Shown piece after piece: positions 24,401 through 35,435 of a stretch of DNA of 64,000 bases. How positions within the stretch are numbered: the stretch's first letter is position 1; every line of letters starts with the position of its first letter. The stretch comes from Trebouxia sp. TZW2008 (taxonomy: Eukaryota; Chlorophyta; Trebouxiophyceae; Trebouxiales; Trebouxiaceae), in assembly GCA_002118135.1 (NCBI GenBank), contig BDIU01000156.1, forward strand, positions 70,231 through 134,230, written 5' to 3'. The notes beneath the pieces are model-generated. The model saw nothing but the letters and a program-made list of their open reading frames with translations, was not told the DNA's origin and searched no databases. Both the position numbers and the translations under genes were made by a program.

Positions 24401-27400
24401 CCCCCACCTGCTCTCCCTGAACTTCGTCCCCAGCATAGCATTCAGACAACTTTTGTGCTTGCAAAGTCAATAATCATATGCTTTGTTTGTTTTGACAGCA
24501 TACACTGATTGACATAAGGGTCATGCAAATGAGTCTGTTAGTCATACGAATTGTGTGCTCTTCAGGGCGGGTCAGCTGAACAGCTACCTGGACCCCCACC
24601 CAGACCCCCACCTGCACTGCCCCAACCTCAGGGCAATACTGCGTCGCAGCAAGCTGATTCTGAGCTCCTGGCAACGGCATCCAACCGGCCAGGATCTGCA
24701 GATCAGCAGCAAAAGACTCAGCAGCCATCGTCTTCACAGCAAAACGAGCAGGTAATGCATGTGCTCTGACGGACATTGACGTACAAGCTATATCTACCAG
24801 CAGCGAGACAAATGAGTAAAGAATTGTCAGATGCTGTCGCTCATGCAGTGCATGCACTCACAACCAAATATCAGAACAGCATGCGCAGGTTGTTCTGCTT
24901 CGTGTCGCAGCTGTGTTTGGCAACTCTCACAACATGACATGACTTTTCAGCTTTGCAGTGCCCATCTTGATTGTTTGAGCCCTCCGTCTCCTTTAGGGTG
25001 GCTGTCAAAGGTAATATTGAGCATTACTGTTGATGGATGCAGGGTCAGAGGCCCCCACGTTCTCATGAGCGGCGACAGCAGCGGCGTCAGCAGCAGCAGC
25101 AGCAACAGCAACAGCAGCAGCAGCAGCAGGGGCAAGAAGGTCAAGAGCAAGGAGAGGGCTCTGAGCCAGCCGCTGGCAATGCTGGTGAGCACCCATTGCC
25201 CAAACATGCCTCTTGCCTCATGATGAGTTTTCCTTATGCCCACATGACAGGTGTTATCTCTGCCCACCTGAAAAGGTTCGTATATGCCCAATACATCAAG
25301 TCAAATTCCGCACATTTGCCACTGGCAGTTGTCTTTGTGCTGCGGCACTCAAATGAGTCATGCATTGCATCCAATTGCGGTTGCGTTTGCTACTGGCTGC
25401 TTTGCAAAACCTGCACATGTTCAGCTCAAGCATGCATTCTGCAGATTGCACCCAGATCATTTGGGTGATGCATGTGGCCATTCCAGTTGCTGTCAGTGGC
25501 TGCAGCTGCTATCAGTGTCTGCAAGAAGCTTCCCACTGATCTAATCTTGCTTGTCAAGTCTCTTTCACTTCCTGGGACTAGGCATCAAGTCATTGGCATG
25601 CAACCGCAGCTCACCCACTTCCACACCCGTCATTTTCTAATCACAAGAAGTTCTGTAACTGCAGATGGCGAGCAGCCGCTCAATGAGAGTAGCAAACCCC
25701 AAAGCTGTCAGGGAGCAACAAGCCGCCGCTGCAACTACCTCATTAGTTGCACTAGTGTGCATTCTGCTTATCAGCAGAGGGCGGTCGTATGCAACTGAAG
25801 CCAGCAACCTCTGCTTCTGTATGCATCTAGCAGGGTTAAGGCTCTTTCAACTCCACCAACAAGCATGTACATAGTCATCACAATGCTGAATTGCTGCTGC
25901 AGATGGCGGCAGGCCACGCAATAAAATTAGCAAGCCTCGCCGACGTGAGCCCAAGGCTGTCAGGGAGCAGCAAGCCGCTGCTGCAGCTGCCGCTGAGGGT
26001 CTGTCTGCTGAGAACAGTGCCAGCACAGAGGGCAGCGCCACTCAAGAGAAGCGCCCACCACCTGGTCAGTCTGCCTCCCTCGCATTGATGCAAGCTCATC
26101 TGTGTCACAGTGCAACTTGACATGAGTCTGGTCAACAGTGCATGCTCTGAAGAGAGAAGAAAAGAAAAGTCTATGCCGTTAAGCCTCATAACGGCAGCCT
26201 CTGTCTAAAGGGGCAGCTCGGCATGCTTGCAATTGTGAAACTATTTCTCAGTTCAGTACAGAGGGCAAGGGCATTGAAGAGAATCGCCCACGACATGGTC
26301 AATTTCTGTTGTCTTTGATAGGACACAAAACTGCAACTTGATGTGTGTGGTCAGCGTAGCAGTACTTGTGCATGACATAGACATCACTCCACTTGCTAGC
26401 ATACGTGTCGTGTGCGCATGGCCCAAGACCTGACTTGTCAAGCTGGCTTATGTTTGGCTCTGAGGATAATAGCAATTGTCTTGGTTCATCACTTTCAGAT
26501 GTAAGTTGTCATTGGCATCTTTAGTCATTCACCTGCAAAGATTTCTTTGACGTTGACGCTTTTAACCATTGCGCCACATCAAGTGAGGTGTTCTGTGCCC
26601 TAGCCGCCGAATTGCATCAAAGGCAACTTGCAGGTGAATGAGGGTTCATCTCAGATAACAAAGTTCTTTGTCACATGCAGGCCTGTCTCAGCGACCTCGT
26701 GAGACAGTGAATGGCAGGGGTTCTACCCCACCCCCACCACCACCCCTACTTGAGGGCAGTTTTGCCGAGCCCCAGGACGGGCCAGCGCAGGAGGGCAAAT
26801 CTGCCAGGAAGCAGCTGCCTGACAGGCCCATCTACCAAGCGCCTGCAAGGGAGAACAGCAACCCAGGTACATCTGCTGCACAACAAAGTGCAGTTTCCAG
26901 TTTTGAGGGCTGAAGTGAGCAAGGGTACTGTCAACAACCCTCAAAAGCTCTTGTCTCTCTCTCTATCAAGGTCTCTGATCTCAGCAGGGTACATGCCTCC
27001 AACTTTTGGACAATGACATGCCTGACCTGCTGTCACGGGCAAGCGTGTGCCATGCTAGATGTATATGCAGATGAGCGCAGGCGTATTGACTTAGAGGTGC
27101 TTCCATCACATCTAGAACAGACCAGCTTGGCAAAACAGCACTTGGGCAAGACACACCTGGTGTGTGTGACACAATGCCTCATCAATGGGGTTTTGGGTTA
27201 TGAGCACATGCATGAACAGGCTGGGGTTCCTCATGACCAATATCCTTTGCATTACGGTGCTGATTGGTGCTGTCAATGCAGGCGAAGGAGGTGGCCGAGG
27301 TGGCAACAGGGGCAACAGGAGAGGGAGAGGAAGAGGCAGGGGTGGCGGCAACAGCCAGCCTCAAGGTAAGCACACTTTCAGCTGGTCATGACTCACGCAT

Positions 27401-28350
27401 TTGTTTGACAGGCAAAGCACATTTTCAACTGGTCATGACTCACGCAATTGTTTGACACTCGTGTCCACAGTCATCAAAGTGACAAGTGCCAAGAGATGCA
27501 AAGTCAGGCAATGTCTAGTCAAGGCCCGATTGTGCATCTGTTGATCCTTGTCACCTGTGTGACAGTAAGGATGGCGGGCATTCAATACCACTAGGCAATG
27601 CTGGTTGACAACCAGGTGGCAAGCAGCCTATTTGGGATCAGTAGGATACTGACAAAGCCCAGTTGACGCATGAGCTGTAGAGCTGTAGGATTGCAAGCCT
27701 GCAGCTTTACGTTCAGCAATGCGTTCGTCCAAATCAGACTTATTGCAGTTCATTTCTGTGCTGATACATGGCTGGGACAAGTCTGCTGCCGTTTTAACTG
27801 CCATTGCATTGCTGCCTGTGCTGTCTGCACATGTCAGCTGACAATTTGCTCGGGTACTTGTATGCTCTGGCTTTGACAGGCATTTTTTGTGTTATTTGGC
27901 TATGAAATCGCAGCCACATTGGGTGTGCAACTTTACAAATCAACTCTGTTGAAATACAAAGGTCCAGCATCATCAGCAGCAACTGCACCCTTGTCGTCTC
28001 AACTCAGCCAGCTGCCACTTTTGTGTTAATTTGTGTGCTCTGCGGCAAGCCTCATTCCACTTGTGCTGCAGATTGCGATGTTTTGCTGCATCCAATGATG
28101 TATGCTTTGGCTTGCAGATGCGGCTGGAGAGCCCGCCACAGATAATGATGGTGCGTCAAACAGCGCAGCTGCTGAAGGCAACAGGCCCTCAGGCAACAGA
28201 GGAGGCAGAGGAAGAGGAGGGGGGCGCAACAACCGAAGCAGTGGTGGAAACAACGCCTCAGGCAACACAGCAGAAACAAATCGCTCTGCAGTTGCGCCTA
28301 GACAGGGCATTGATCCATTGCCCGCAAACAGTGGAGGTGGCTGGGACTAG
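12459..28350 (+). CDS. MOS1: MOS1-like protein with BAT2 N-terminal domain
   Basis: This resembles plant MODIFIER OF SNC1, a large, largely disordered nuclear protein with a BAT2 N-terminal domain. Exons: 12459-12475, 12587-12652, 12723-12767, 13106-13289, 14666-14792, 15671-15797, 16253-16414, 17509-17833, 18559-18723, 19020-19374, 19818-20845, 21593-21817, 22404-23530, 23800-23926, 24566-24751, 25043-25184, 25903-26064, 26681-26866, 27282-27365, 28118-28350. All phases agree, summing to 1,691 codons with stop. Family marks are RRKGMVSLGRVVAPAPVNLP followed by ENHGNDPSIPLVPK, DEFPTLSGG (plant: DFPSLG), and GPTKILKRE. The rest is rich in Pro, Gln, Arg and Gly: exons 5-10 are RDP-rich, exons 11-16 Gln-rich with a poly-Gln tract in exon 16, and exons 19-20 carry GRGRG/RGG boxes. 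Exons 8 and 11 appear to use GC donors. The weakest joins are exon 1 (17 bp), exon 4 to 5, and exon 11 to 12. The symbol rests on the N-terminal resemblance only. Confidence 0.85.
13386..13810 (+). repeat. Three echo copies of the 3' end of MOS1-like exon 4
   Basis: The end of exon 4 (PLHGPAATPAPAWGAPRQAA plus donor, 13210-13289) and ~90 bp of following intron recur with a period near 170-175 bp at about 13386, 13560 and 13735. Copies read ASQPLNEPAATPAPALGARQ and similar. The copy 13386-13461 has an acceptor (ttgcag) and donor (ccag|gtttga) but is 76 bp long, so its inclusion would shift the frame. Confidence 0.85.
14165..14345. repeat. Short tandem repeat of about 55-60 bp in MOS1-like intron 4
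   Basis: Three to four copies of a unit with the core cagagcagtgcaagcttggc and a following catgtgtca/catgcgtca-like stretch. The unit resembles the intronic part of the neighbouring exon-4 echo array (agcagtgcaattttgccaaa), so it is probably an offshoot of the same amplification. Confidence 0.65.
15586..15637. repeat. Microsatellite of ttgtca/ttgtcg units
   Basis: About eight hexamer units (ttgtcg, ttgtca) in the intron before MOS1-like exon 6. It is imperfect at both ends. A nearby (ctg)n run of eight units lies at about 15993-16016 in the next intron. Confidence 0.85.
18340..18445 (+). repeat. Echo copy of the 5' part of MOS1-like exon 9
   Basis: The stretch agcatcagcaacagtggcac through gagtgccattgctaatga mirrors exon 9 (SISNSGTPTWSAIAD, 18559-18640). 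Upstream, atgatgccagccagcacagc is mirrored as atgctgatgccagtcagcag, so the duplicate covers the exon start and its approach. An acceptor-like tccatgcaaag is weaker than that of the real exon. The copy runs into intron-like sequence after the shared part. Confidence 0.8.
21868..22105. repeat. Long imperfect foldback (inverted repeat) in MOS1-like intron
   Basis: The left arm (about 21880-21965) contains cttgcaacaaggcctcac. The right arm (about 22015-22100) contains its exact reverse complement gtgaggccttgttgcaag. Similarity extends outward through cttgggttgcttcagtga-like sequence on both arms for roughly 85 bases, with a loop of some 50 bases. Transcribed within the intron, it would form a long hairpin. 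Confidence 0.75.
25664..25765 (+). pseudogene. Decayed echo of MOS1-like exon 17
   Basis: The sequence from acceptor ctgcag|ATGGCGAGCAG onward mirrors the real exon at 25903 (ctgcag|ATGGCGGCAGG). It includes a near-identical KAVREQQAAAA segment, but the copy is out of frame relative to its start. It also lacks the donor. The flanking intron (catctagcagggtt... caccaacaagcatgtac) may be part of the duplicated unit. Confidence 0.75.
26147..26220 (-). mobile_element. ~70-bp dispersed element with two hairpins, copy 1
   Basis: This 74-bp segment is flanked by the direct repeat gcatgct (26140-26146 and 26221-26227), as expected of a target-site duplication. On the minus strand it reads gcccctttagacagaggc, a small hairpin (wobbled on one side). 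A second hairpin follows, with 7-bp arms gccgtta/taacggc, and then agacttttcttttcttctc. It is related to copies at 52196-52264, 52596-52664 and 61808-61865. It lies between MOS1-like exons 17 and 18. Confidence 0.65.
27366..27458. repeat. Two-copy tandem duplication after MOS1-like exon 19
   Basis: A unit of about 50 bp containing cagctggtcatgactcacgc and ttgtttgaca is present twice (about 27371-27411 and 27420-27458), starting right after the donor of exon 19. It covers only intron sequence. Confidence 0.8.
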
Positions 28351-29689
28351 AATCTCGGGGACGATGCTTTTTGCTTTACTGCACTAGCAGGCACAGCAGC
28401 ACATGCATATGGCAGGTGGTGCCTAATGATGCTTCTTCGAAAGTGTATTTGGCAGGTGGTTTACAATGGTTCTGCCCAGGAAGTATGGTTTCTGGACATG
28501 CAAATTCCTGCAATGGTAGCAGCAGGCCTAGGCGTCATGGCAGTCTGCTGTAGCAAGCATTATTGGACCAACAGCAGATCATTTGGTCTCATGTTTGGAG
28601 CATGCAGCAATGTTGGAAACGATGAATGCCAATTTTGCATCAGGTGCTGCCGGCGGCTATACCTCATCTTACATCCCAGTCACATAATGTCCTCCCACCT
28701 GTGTACATTTTGATGCGATTTCTCGATATCTGTGATCTGTGCAGCTTGCCAAGTGGCTTTGCCTAGGTATGTAAGAGAGTGTCCTTAACTGACCTGCTTA
28801 TTTTGTGTACGAGGCATATACATCTTGGGGCGTGCTGAATACCGCGTGGGCGTGCTGTCCACCCAGCATACACAGTGCAATGTTAAATGCAGGACTTGGG
28901 TTTCAAGCAAATCCTTAATTATCCAGTCATTACAAAGGAGTTTTGCAGCAAGAACATGGCTCCATGTACATGGTAACATGTTACCAGCCGTTTTCAAAGC
29001 TGCCAATTGAGCTGTATATGTACTGTAGGTGTTGTGCATGACATGCGTGACAGGCACCAGATTGACTCTGACCTGCGACAGAGGCATCTGTCTTTTGCAT
29101 ATGCAAAAGCTTTGGTTGTCATTTGCACGTCTATGATGAAATTGTTGCACTCTGGCTCATAGGACTGCGTTCACCAAAGCCAAATAGCAGCTCGAGGAAG
29201 TGCAAGGTGTTGCTGGCCTCAGTTTTGCTGCTGCTGTACTCAAGACAGCCAGAGCACAATTGAGTGCATCAGTGCCAACAAGCAAGCTGCACATAAGAGA
29301 AACTCAGTGCAATGCTGTCTACAGACAAAGTGGGCAATCCAGTAGGGGCACAGTGGCCTGACAACAAACACAGTGCTTTTGGAGAGAAGAGTAAAGAAAA
29401 GTCTACTGTGAACGCCTGTCACCTGGTGGTAGCCTTCCATTGTGAAAAGCTGTTAGGCACCATAGCAGGAGCCTCTGTCAGTGAAAGCAGACAAGTGATT
29501 GGAGATCAATGTGCAGCCCAATGCATTGGGCGGTCGAGAAAGCCATGATAAGCATGCCTGGAGGCACCTCTGCAATATCAACTCATCAAAGTTTTACATC
29601 CAAGATGTAGTCACTGTCCAGTCTATGGTATGTCAATCGTTCATAAGAGTTTGCCAATAGACTGTGAGACACACTAAGAGTATTGTGGC
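28351..29689. other. Intergenic stretch between converging genes
   Basis: This lies between the stop codon of the MOS1-like gene (plus) and the stop of the small membrane-protein gene (minus), so it contains two 3' ends. No exon was recognised. Near 29385-29410 the sequence taaagaaaagtctact resembles the start of the ~70-bp dispersed element, but the similarity stops there. Confidence 0.5.
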
Positions 29690-30202
29690 TTATGAGTGCT
29701 TGGCATCTCTGTAGGCACCCTTTGCCTCACCCTTGGCATCCTTGTATCTGCCCTTGATGTCGCCCTTCAAGTCTTTGGCGGCACCCTCGATGGAGTCATC
29801 GTTGTTGATGGCCTTGTACAGAATGACTGAGCCAACGACGGCAGCCACTCCAACCAGAACCTGCAAAACCAGCGAGTCGATCAGGTTTTAAGTAAGCTGG
29901 CGAAACCTTACAGTTCGCTAGTCAAAGTTGAGAGGTGCTGATTAGTCTTCCCAAAGCATCAACACGACCAGCGCGGCGGGAAGTTTGTACGTCCATGACA
30001 ACTAGATCTAAGATGAAGCAGCCGCACAGGAGCGCAACAAGCAAGAGGATTGCAAAGACGCGCTGCAAGCCGTGCATCTATGTCAAAGCACTAGTTGCCA
30101 TGCTCTGAAAGCCACTCTCAAATTCAGCAGACCACGGGGAACGAGTTGCATCTTATTGCCTTGATGCTGTCAAAAGCTCACCTTGACCAAGTCGTCAGCC
30201 AT
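29690..30202 (-). CDS. 63-residue single-span membrane protein
   Basis: Two exons (minus): 30202-30182 (MADDLVK) and 29860-29690, joined in phase 0 across a 321-bp intron with GT donor and tttgcag acceptor. The product is 63 residues. Residues 8-22 (VLVGVAAVVGSVILY) form one hydrophobic segment. The rest is a charged tail with repeats of a DAKGE-like unit (AAKDLKGDIKGRYKDAKGEA), reminiscent of CsbD-like or late-embryogenesis-type stress proteins. That resemblance is loose and I claim no function. Evidence for coding is the clean frame, in-frame stop, splice sites and amphipathic repeat, despite the tiny size. It is probably membrane-anchored with the charged tail on one side. Confidence 0.65.
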
Positions 30203-31937
30203 TGCTATCTGTTGTTTGAGAGACGAAGTGAAAGCGTAGGGCTATGTACTTTTGCAAACTTGGAGCTCGGCGGATGTTCTCGAACTTTGTGGGAAGGCGT
30301 TCTATCTCGAACTTGATACAGCTCAGAACCGCTGACGTGCGTTCCCTCCTCGTCACTGTTTTTGAGTTCTCGCTAGATTCCCGCTCAAATGGTCAAAGCT
30401 CGGCTCAAAAGCTGATAAGCGTTGACCGCACGACGAGCTTGGCAATGCTTGCCAGACAACGCTTTTGCATTGACGCGTGTGTCCTCGGCGATAGAGCGCA
30501 GTCGTTGTGATGCTCGATGTCCTGCTGGTCATGCTTCAAGCCATCAACACTGTGTATCGCTTATCGTGCATGATTTCTCTACTCATACAATGCAAAGAGG
30601 TCCATGCAATCTGCTGCAGATTTGCATAGAGCAGAAAGGAGCTGCAAGCTCAGCTTGAGTTGAGATGACCGCAGGTACAATGTGCAGGATGAAGCTAGAT
30701 GGCCATCTAGCACAGTGAGCAGTTTCAAGGACTCGTGTTAGCATGGCGTCTACTGGCGCAGGGATGAAAATTGTATGAGCAAGCTCAGGGGACTGGTGCA
30801 CAAAGTGTGGTTACAATTGATAGCTTTGAAGCTGCTGTAAAACTACATGGCAACTAGCAGCCTTGTTCAACATTGCAGACAAACAATGGACAGGCGACAT
30901 GCAAATGATCAAGGCAATTGCAAGGTAGGTGTGACATGCAGATGCGCAGTGCATGCAGATAAGATGCAGAGCAGACTTTGCTAGACCTTTGCTAGAGAGA
31001 GGCAGCAGTAGGTATTTATTACATGTCAAGGAATAGTTGGGCTGGGGTCTTGAAAGCTAAGCTAGCCATACAGCACAATACACAGCAGTACACTGTGCGC
31101 AAACAATAATGTTTGGCAACTGCTTCACACCTGCTACACTACAGTCTGTAAACTGCAAGCAAGAAATCAATGAAGCAAATCGAGTTGATTGGAACGCATA
31201 AAGACAATTCAATCTTTGGAACAGAGGTTTTGTTAAGCAAATGTCTGTCAAGCAAATGTATGAAAGTAACGCTGCAAGCCAACGTCAGAGCACTGAACTT
31301 GGCTGTGACAGCAAAAGGGAAACAAGGTAAAAAGGTAAACAAAGAAGACAGAAGCTATCTTGAGCCAAGGTTAGATCACGCTAACCTTGGCTGCAATGGA
31401 AACAACGCCAAACAGTCAATGACCTGAGGCTCAATATGCTGAACGCATACAGGTAAGATCGCTAATTTGGCTGATACCAAACTGAAAGCTGCTGCTATAT
31501 GACCGTTTAGGAAAGGGCGGGACTGGTCATGGCTGTCAAAACTTCGGTGTCAACCGGGCAAGTAATGAAAAGCATACGTGCTACACTGCCTGCTGTGGAC
31601 CGGGACAAAGGAAACGTCAGCTGACTTAGGTCAGCGTCAAGTGTTTAGGCCTCTGATGCAATTGATTGTCAGGGCAGCTGGGCACTGCCCTGTGTTGTAG
31701 GGCCGCTGCAAACTGCCCTCAGCTGCTTCTTGCAGCAGCCTGATTAACTCAAGTATGCAGTCACCTGGATGATCTGAGATATGAACCACTCCAAAGTAGT
31801 CTGGCAATGCGGGGAAGACTAGCCGCTCTGTGGAGATTCTTGCCTACTGATATGCCAACTGATCTGTCAACTAATAACTGATTTACCAAGTATTTGAAGA
31901 TAACTTGGGGGAACTCTGGGAAGAAAAGCCACGCGTG
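30203..31937. other. Intergenic stretch, no gene recognised
   Basis: This lies upstream of the small membrane-protein gene and downstream of the first expansin gene, both on the minus strand. No exon, RNA gene or clear repeat was seen. The first ~300 bases next to 30202 would carry the promoter of the small gene. Confidence 0.5.
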
Positions 31938-34900
31938 TCAGCATGAGTGGCAACTCTGATGGCAAAAGCCTTGCATCCAGGTAGCTCCACATTGCCCATA
32001 AGCAGCCTGCAGCAGAGTTACAAATCCAGTCAGCGTGCGATGATCACAGAACAGCCAGCAGTAAGGGCATTGCCCACAGCAAGAGCACAGCTCATGTCGA
32101 CACTCAAGACTACACGGAGCTTCAACTGATGACAACAGCGCAGCTTTGTTCCTGACCAGCTTTTGCATGGAAAGCATATCCGAAGCAAGCAGTGGTCAAA
32201 GCTGTGCTTGGATAGGAACACAAGACTATATAGACCAGCATGCACCGACAAGAGCGCAATGGCAGTCAGCACAACATCAACTAGAGCAAGGCTACATTGA
32301 TGTGTAAGCAATGGCAGCAGCACAGCTGCAGCTAACCTGTCACTGTGCAGTAATGTCACATGTTAGCTGCAAACATGCTGCGGGTAATGCAAACAAGTAA
32401 GCGTATGACCTCGCCCACAGAACTCCCATGATCAATAGCAGAGATCTGCTATTGGTGCAAGCAAATGATGTGAGTGAGTTCATGACCTTGCTGTCAGCAA
32501 GTAGACTTGCTGCAATGCTTGCAGCATCAATAAATGGTGTTGCTGCGCACATAGGAGTGACCCTGGGACGGGTATCTGCCATCATGCTTGGGGAGCTAAC
32601 ATGACAAGCCGAATGGCAAGCCCAATGGCAAATTCCTGTACCAGGGCTCAAAATTATGTGCACAAGCTTCAAGCAACTTGCTTTGAAGTATAGCCAAGCA
32701 TCACCGCCCGACAGATAGCATGCAACATGCACTGCGGTGTCTGCTACAGTCAATCTGTTGAGCAGCTGCTGCTATGACAATGTGCTCACCTGTTGTGGGC
32801 ATGTAAACGCTGATCCTTTGGGGGGAATGTCAGTGCACCCTCCTGGGATAGCACTGGGGGTACTGACAGGGGCAGCAGGGGGGGCATTGCCGTGAGTAGC
32901 AAGGGGGGTAGTAGCAGGGGTAGTAGCAGGGGTAGAAGTAGTTGTGCTTGAAGAGCTTGAAGCGCTGCTGCTTGCAGTGCTGGTACTGCTGCTGGTTGGG
33001 GTTGTGACAGTGGAGGTGGCTGAACTGCTGGATGTTGAGAATTGTTGGTTGGTCTGGAAAGTGCCCATTGTGGGGCTTGTCAAAACATTGGTGAGGGCAA
33101 CCTGCACATCATGGTTCAGCTTGAATACATGCCAAAGATGTTTTGGCGTTCTAGGCCAGAGATGTGAATGTTGCTGCATGTTGTATGTCATGCATGCTAC
33201 GCTGGCCAGTGAACCTTGTCAGACTTGATTTGCAATCGCTGCAACATGCTGGGGATGACATGCATGTGCTTACATGACACACTTGCATGCAAATTCAATA
33301 CCAATGTACCAACACGTAGATGTTGCAGAATGTTGCGATTGATCACAAAGGCACACTCTGTGCCACAACACAAGCTTTTAAAATGTGGCCGATTGAGATC
33401 ACTCACTGTTTGTGAGCCTGAGGTGACTTCAAGGGAGATGGGGTAGGCGGGCTGGTTGGGCACCTCCCATGCCGCACCATACGTGTTGGTCATGGGCCGG
33501 TACGCTCCGTCAGGCCCAGCAATGTTCACCGCGCTGATGGTGCCCAGGTCAGCCACAGTCTGCAGAGCAGGATATGAATGATCAGCATAGTAGCGAACAT
33601 AAGAGGCAAGCAGCAACAGCCGCACCCCAGGACAGATGGAAGTGCATGCACAACACAATTGGCACATATGTTCAGCAGGGCTTGACTGCAGCACATGCTG
33701 CATGCTGCTGAGACTGAGTGCTGGAGACAAGCAAACACAGCAATGATTGAACTTGAAGCTTGCAGTTGCCAGCAGCAGGAATGTGCATGTCTATAATGAT
33801 GCATGTCAGCGCAGGTCTCCAACGAAAGCACATGCATCTCCCTGTGCTTTCATTGGTAGCCTGTGGCCAGGCTACCAAGATGAGCTTACTGTGATGGCAA
33901 GCATGAATATTTCAACACCACCATTGCTATCTACAGTAAACCTGAGGGCAGAGGTGAGAGTGTGCATGCACCATAATTGGCAGGAGCAAAATGAGCTTAG
34001 TGTGATGACGCCAATTTCAGCCAAAGGCCGACTCGAACATTGCAATCTACAGTGACCTTGGGTTCAGATGGAATGGAAGTACATGCATGACAGTGCTGCC
34101 ATGCGCCTCACAGTGCTGCTAGGAGCAAAATGAGCTTACTGTGATGACGAGCCTCAGCCACAAGCCAACACCATCATTGCCGTCCACAGAAACCTTGAGG
34201 GCAGAGGGAGGGGTGCATGCCACAATTCTGTAGTTGATGTCAATTCTGCCTGAGATCATAGGAGAGATCTGGTTGTAGGCCAAGGCGTTCAGGTCAAAGT
34301 GGTCGCCATCTCCTGCCTCAGGGTCTGAGCACTCTGGGCAGACATCTGTCACAGTGACTGTCACAGTGGCACCAGCAGCACCGCAGCGGCCCTGGAAACA
34401 GAACAACCCAGCTGAGATTGCAGTGACGTGTTGTGTGTTTGACTGCCTGATGGAACAGCAAGGGCTGAGAAACAGATATCTCACTGACTGTATCAACAAC
34501 AACGCCCACACAACTTTTGGCTGCTTCCACATGCACCCAGCGGTGACAAATGCATTTGCATGCTCATGCATGATATGCAGAAGCTAACTCTTGGCAACTA
34601 AATGTTGGGACGGAACACTCAAAGAAGAGCCTTGCATGAGATGCTCAAGTTGTAAAAGACAAGACAGAACAGATACTCACCGCATAGTCAGGGGTCCTGT
34701 TGTTGACGCACTCAAACTCGATGCAGGTTCCGCAACCGCCAGTGGGGAAGGACTTGATGTCGCTGTTGGTGGGGATGCCCACAGCGCTGAAGAAGGGGTA
34801 CTGGGAAGCAGGCAGGTTTCCATAGCCACAAGCGCCCTGCAGAAGTCAGATTACAGATCAAGCACCGTGACTAAGCGTGATGCAGCACACAAAGCACGCT

Positions 34901-35435
34901 GCAGACATATCACAAATGTACATTGGCATGATAAGTCTGCTTGAGCCAGCAAATAAAGTTGCTTGTTTGCAATGCATGCAGCAGGTGACGCCATCTGCAA
35001 AGGAGGCAAGGACGCACAAGCTCACACTGGAAGAGGGTCTGTAGACTGTACACCAGCTGCTTGTGCACACAAGCTTATCACATGTGATGAGATCGCAGAC
35101 AGCTTGCAGTGTCAAGGTATGAAGCAAAGCAGCTCACTATGGGAAGGGCAGTGCATATACTGTACTGTGGTGCTAAGTACTGCAATGAAGTGTGATGCAT
35201 GCACATAAGGTAGTGACAGGACAGCAGCTGTAGGATCTGAACAAGGATGTGTGCAGGGAGGCGTGCTCACATTGCTGAGTCCGTATGATGCTTGAGTGGG
35301 GTCCATGCCGGAAGCTGTCCCTCCATAGTTGGTGGCCACTCCTGGCGTCCAGTCTGACAGGGCTGTTTGGGCATAGCCCTCAAAGGCAGCAGCTAGCAGC
35401 AAGACGGCTGTGAGGCAAAGGCTGTAGGCAGACAT
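31938..35435 (-). CDS. Secreted expansin with Ser/Thr linker and Cys-rich tail (copy A)
   Basis: Expansins loosen cell walls without hydrolysis. Exons (minus): 35435-35271, 34836-34681, 34391-34140, 33559-33407, 33101-32790, 32006-31938; all junctions are phase 0, giving 368 residues. Residues 1-22 form a signal peptide ending GYAQTA. The double-psi beta-barrel follows: GVATNYGGTASGMDP, ACGYGNL, GGCGTCIEFEC, VTDVCPECSDP, and the expansin HFD motif in GDHFDLNALAYNQI. A CBM63-like domain (VADLGTISAVNIAGPDGAY to LTNVLTSP) comes next, then a Ser/Thr/Pro linker of about 80 residues. The C-terminal six-cysteine module (CTDIPPKGSAFTC; YGQCGATWMQGFC; SCHSC) is split over exons 5 and 6 and resembles ShK-type modules. 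The product is likely exported to the wall. Copy B at 42938-46257 has the same exon plan. Confidence 0.93.
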
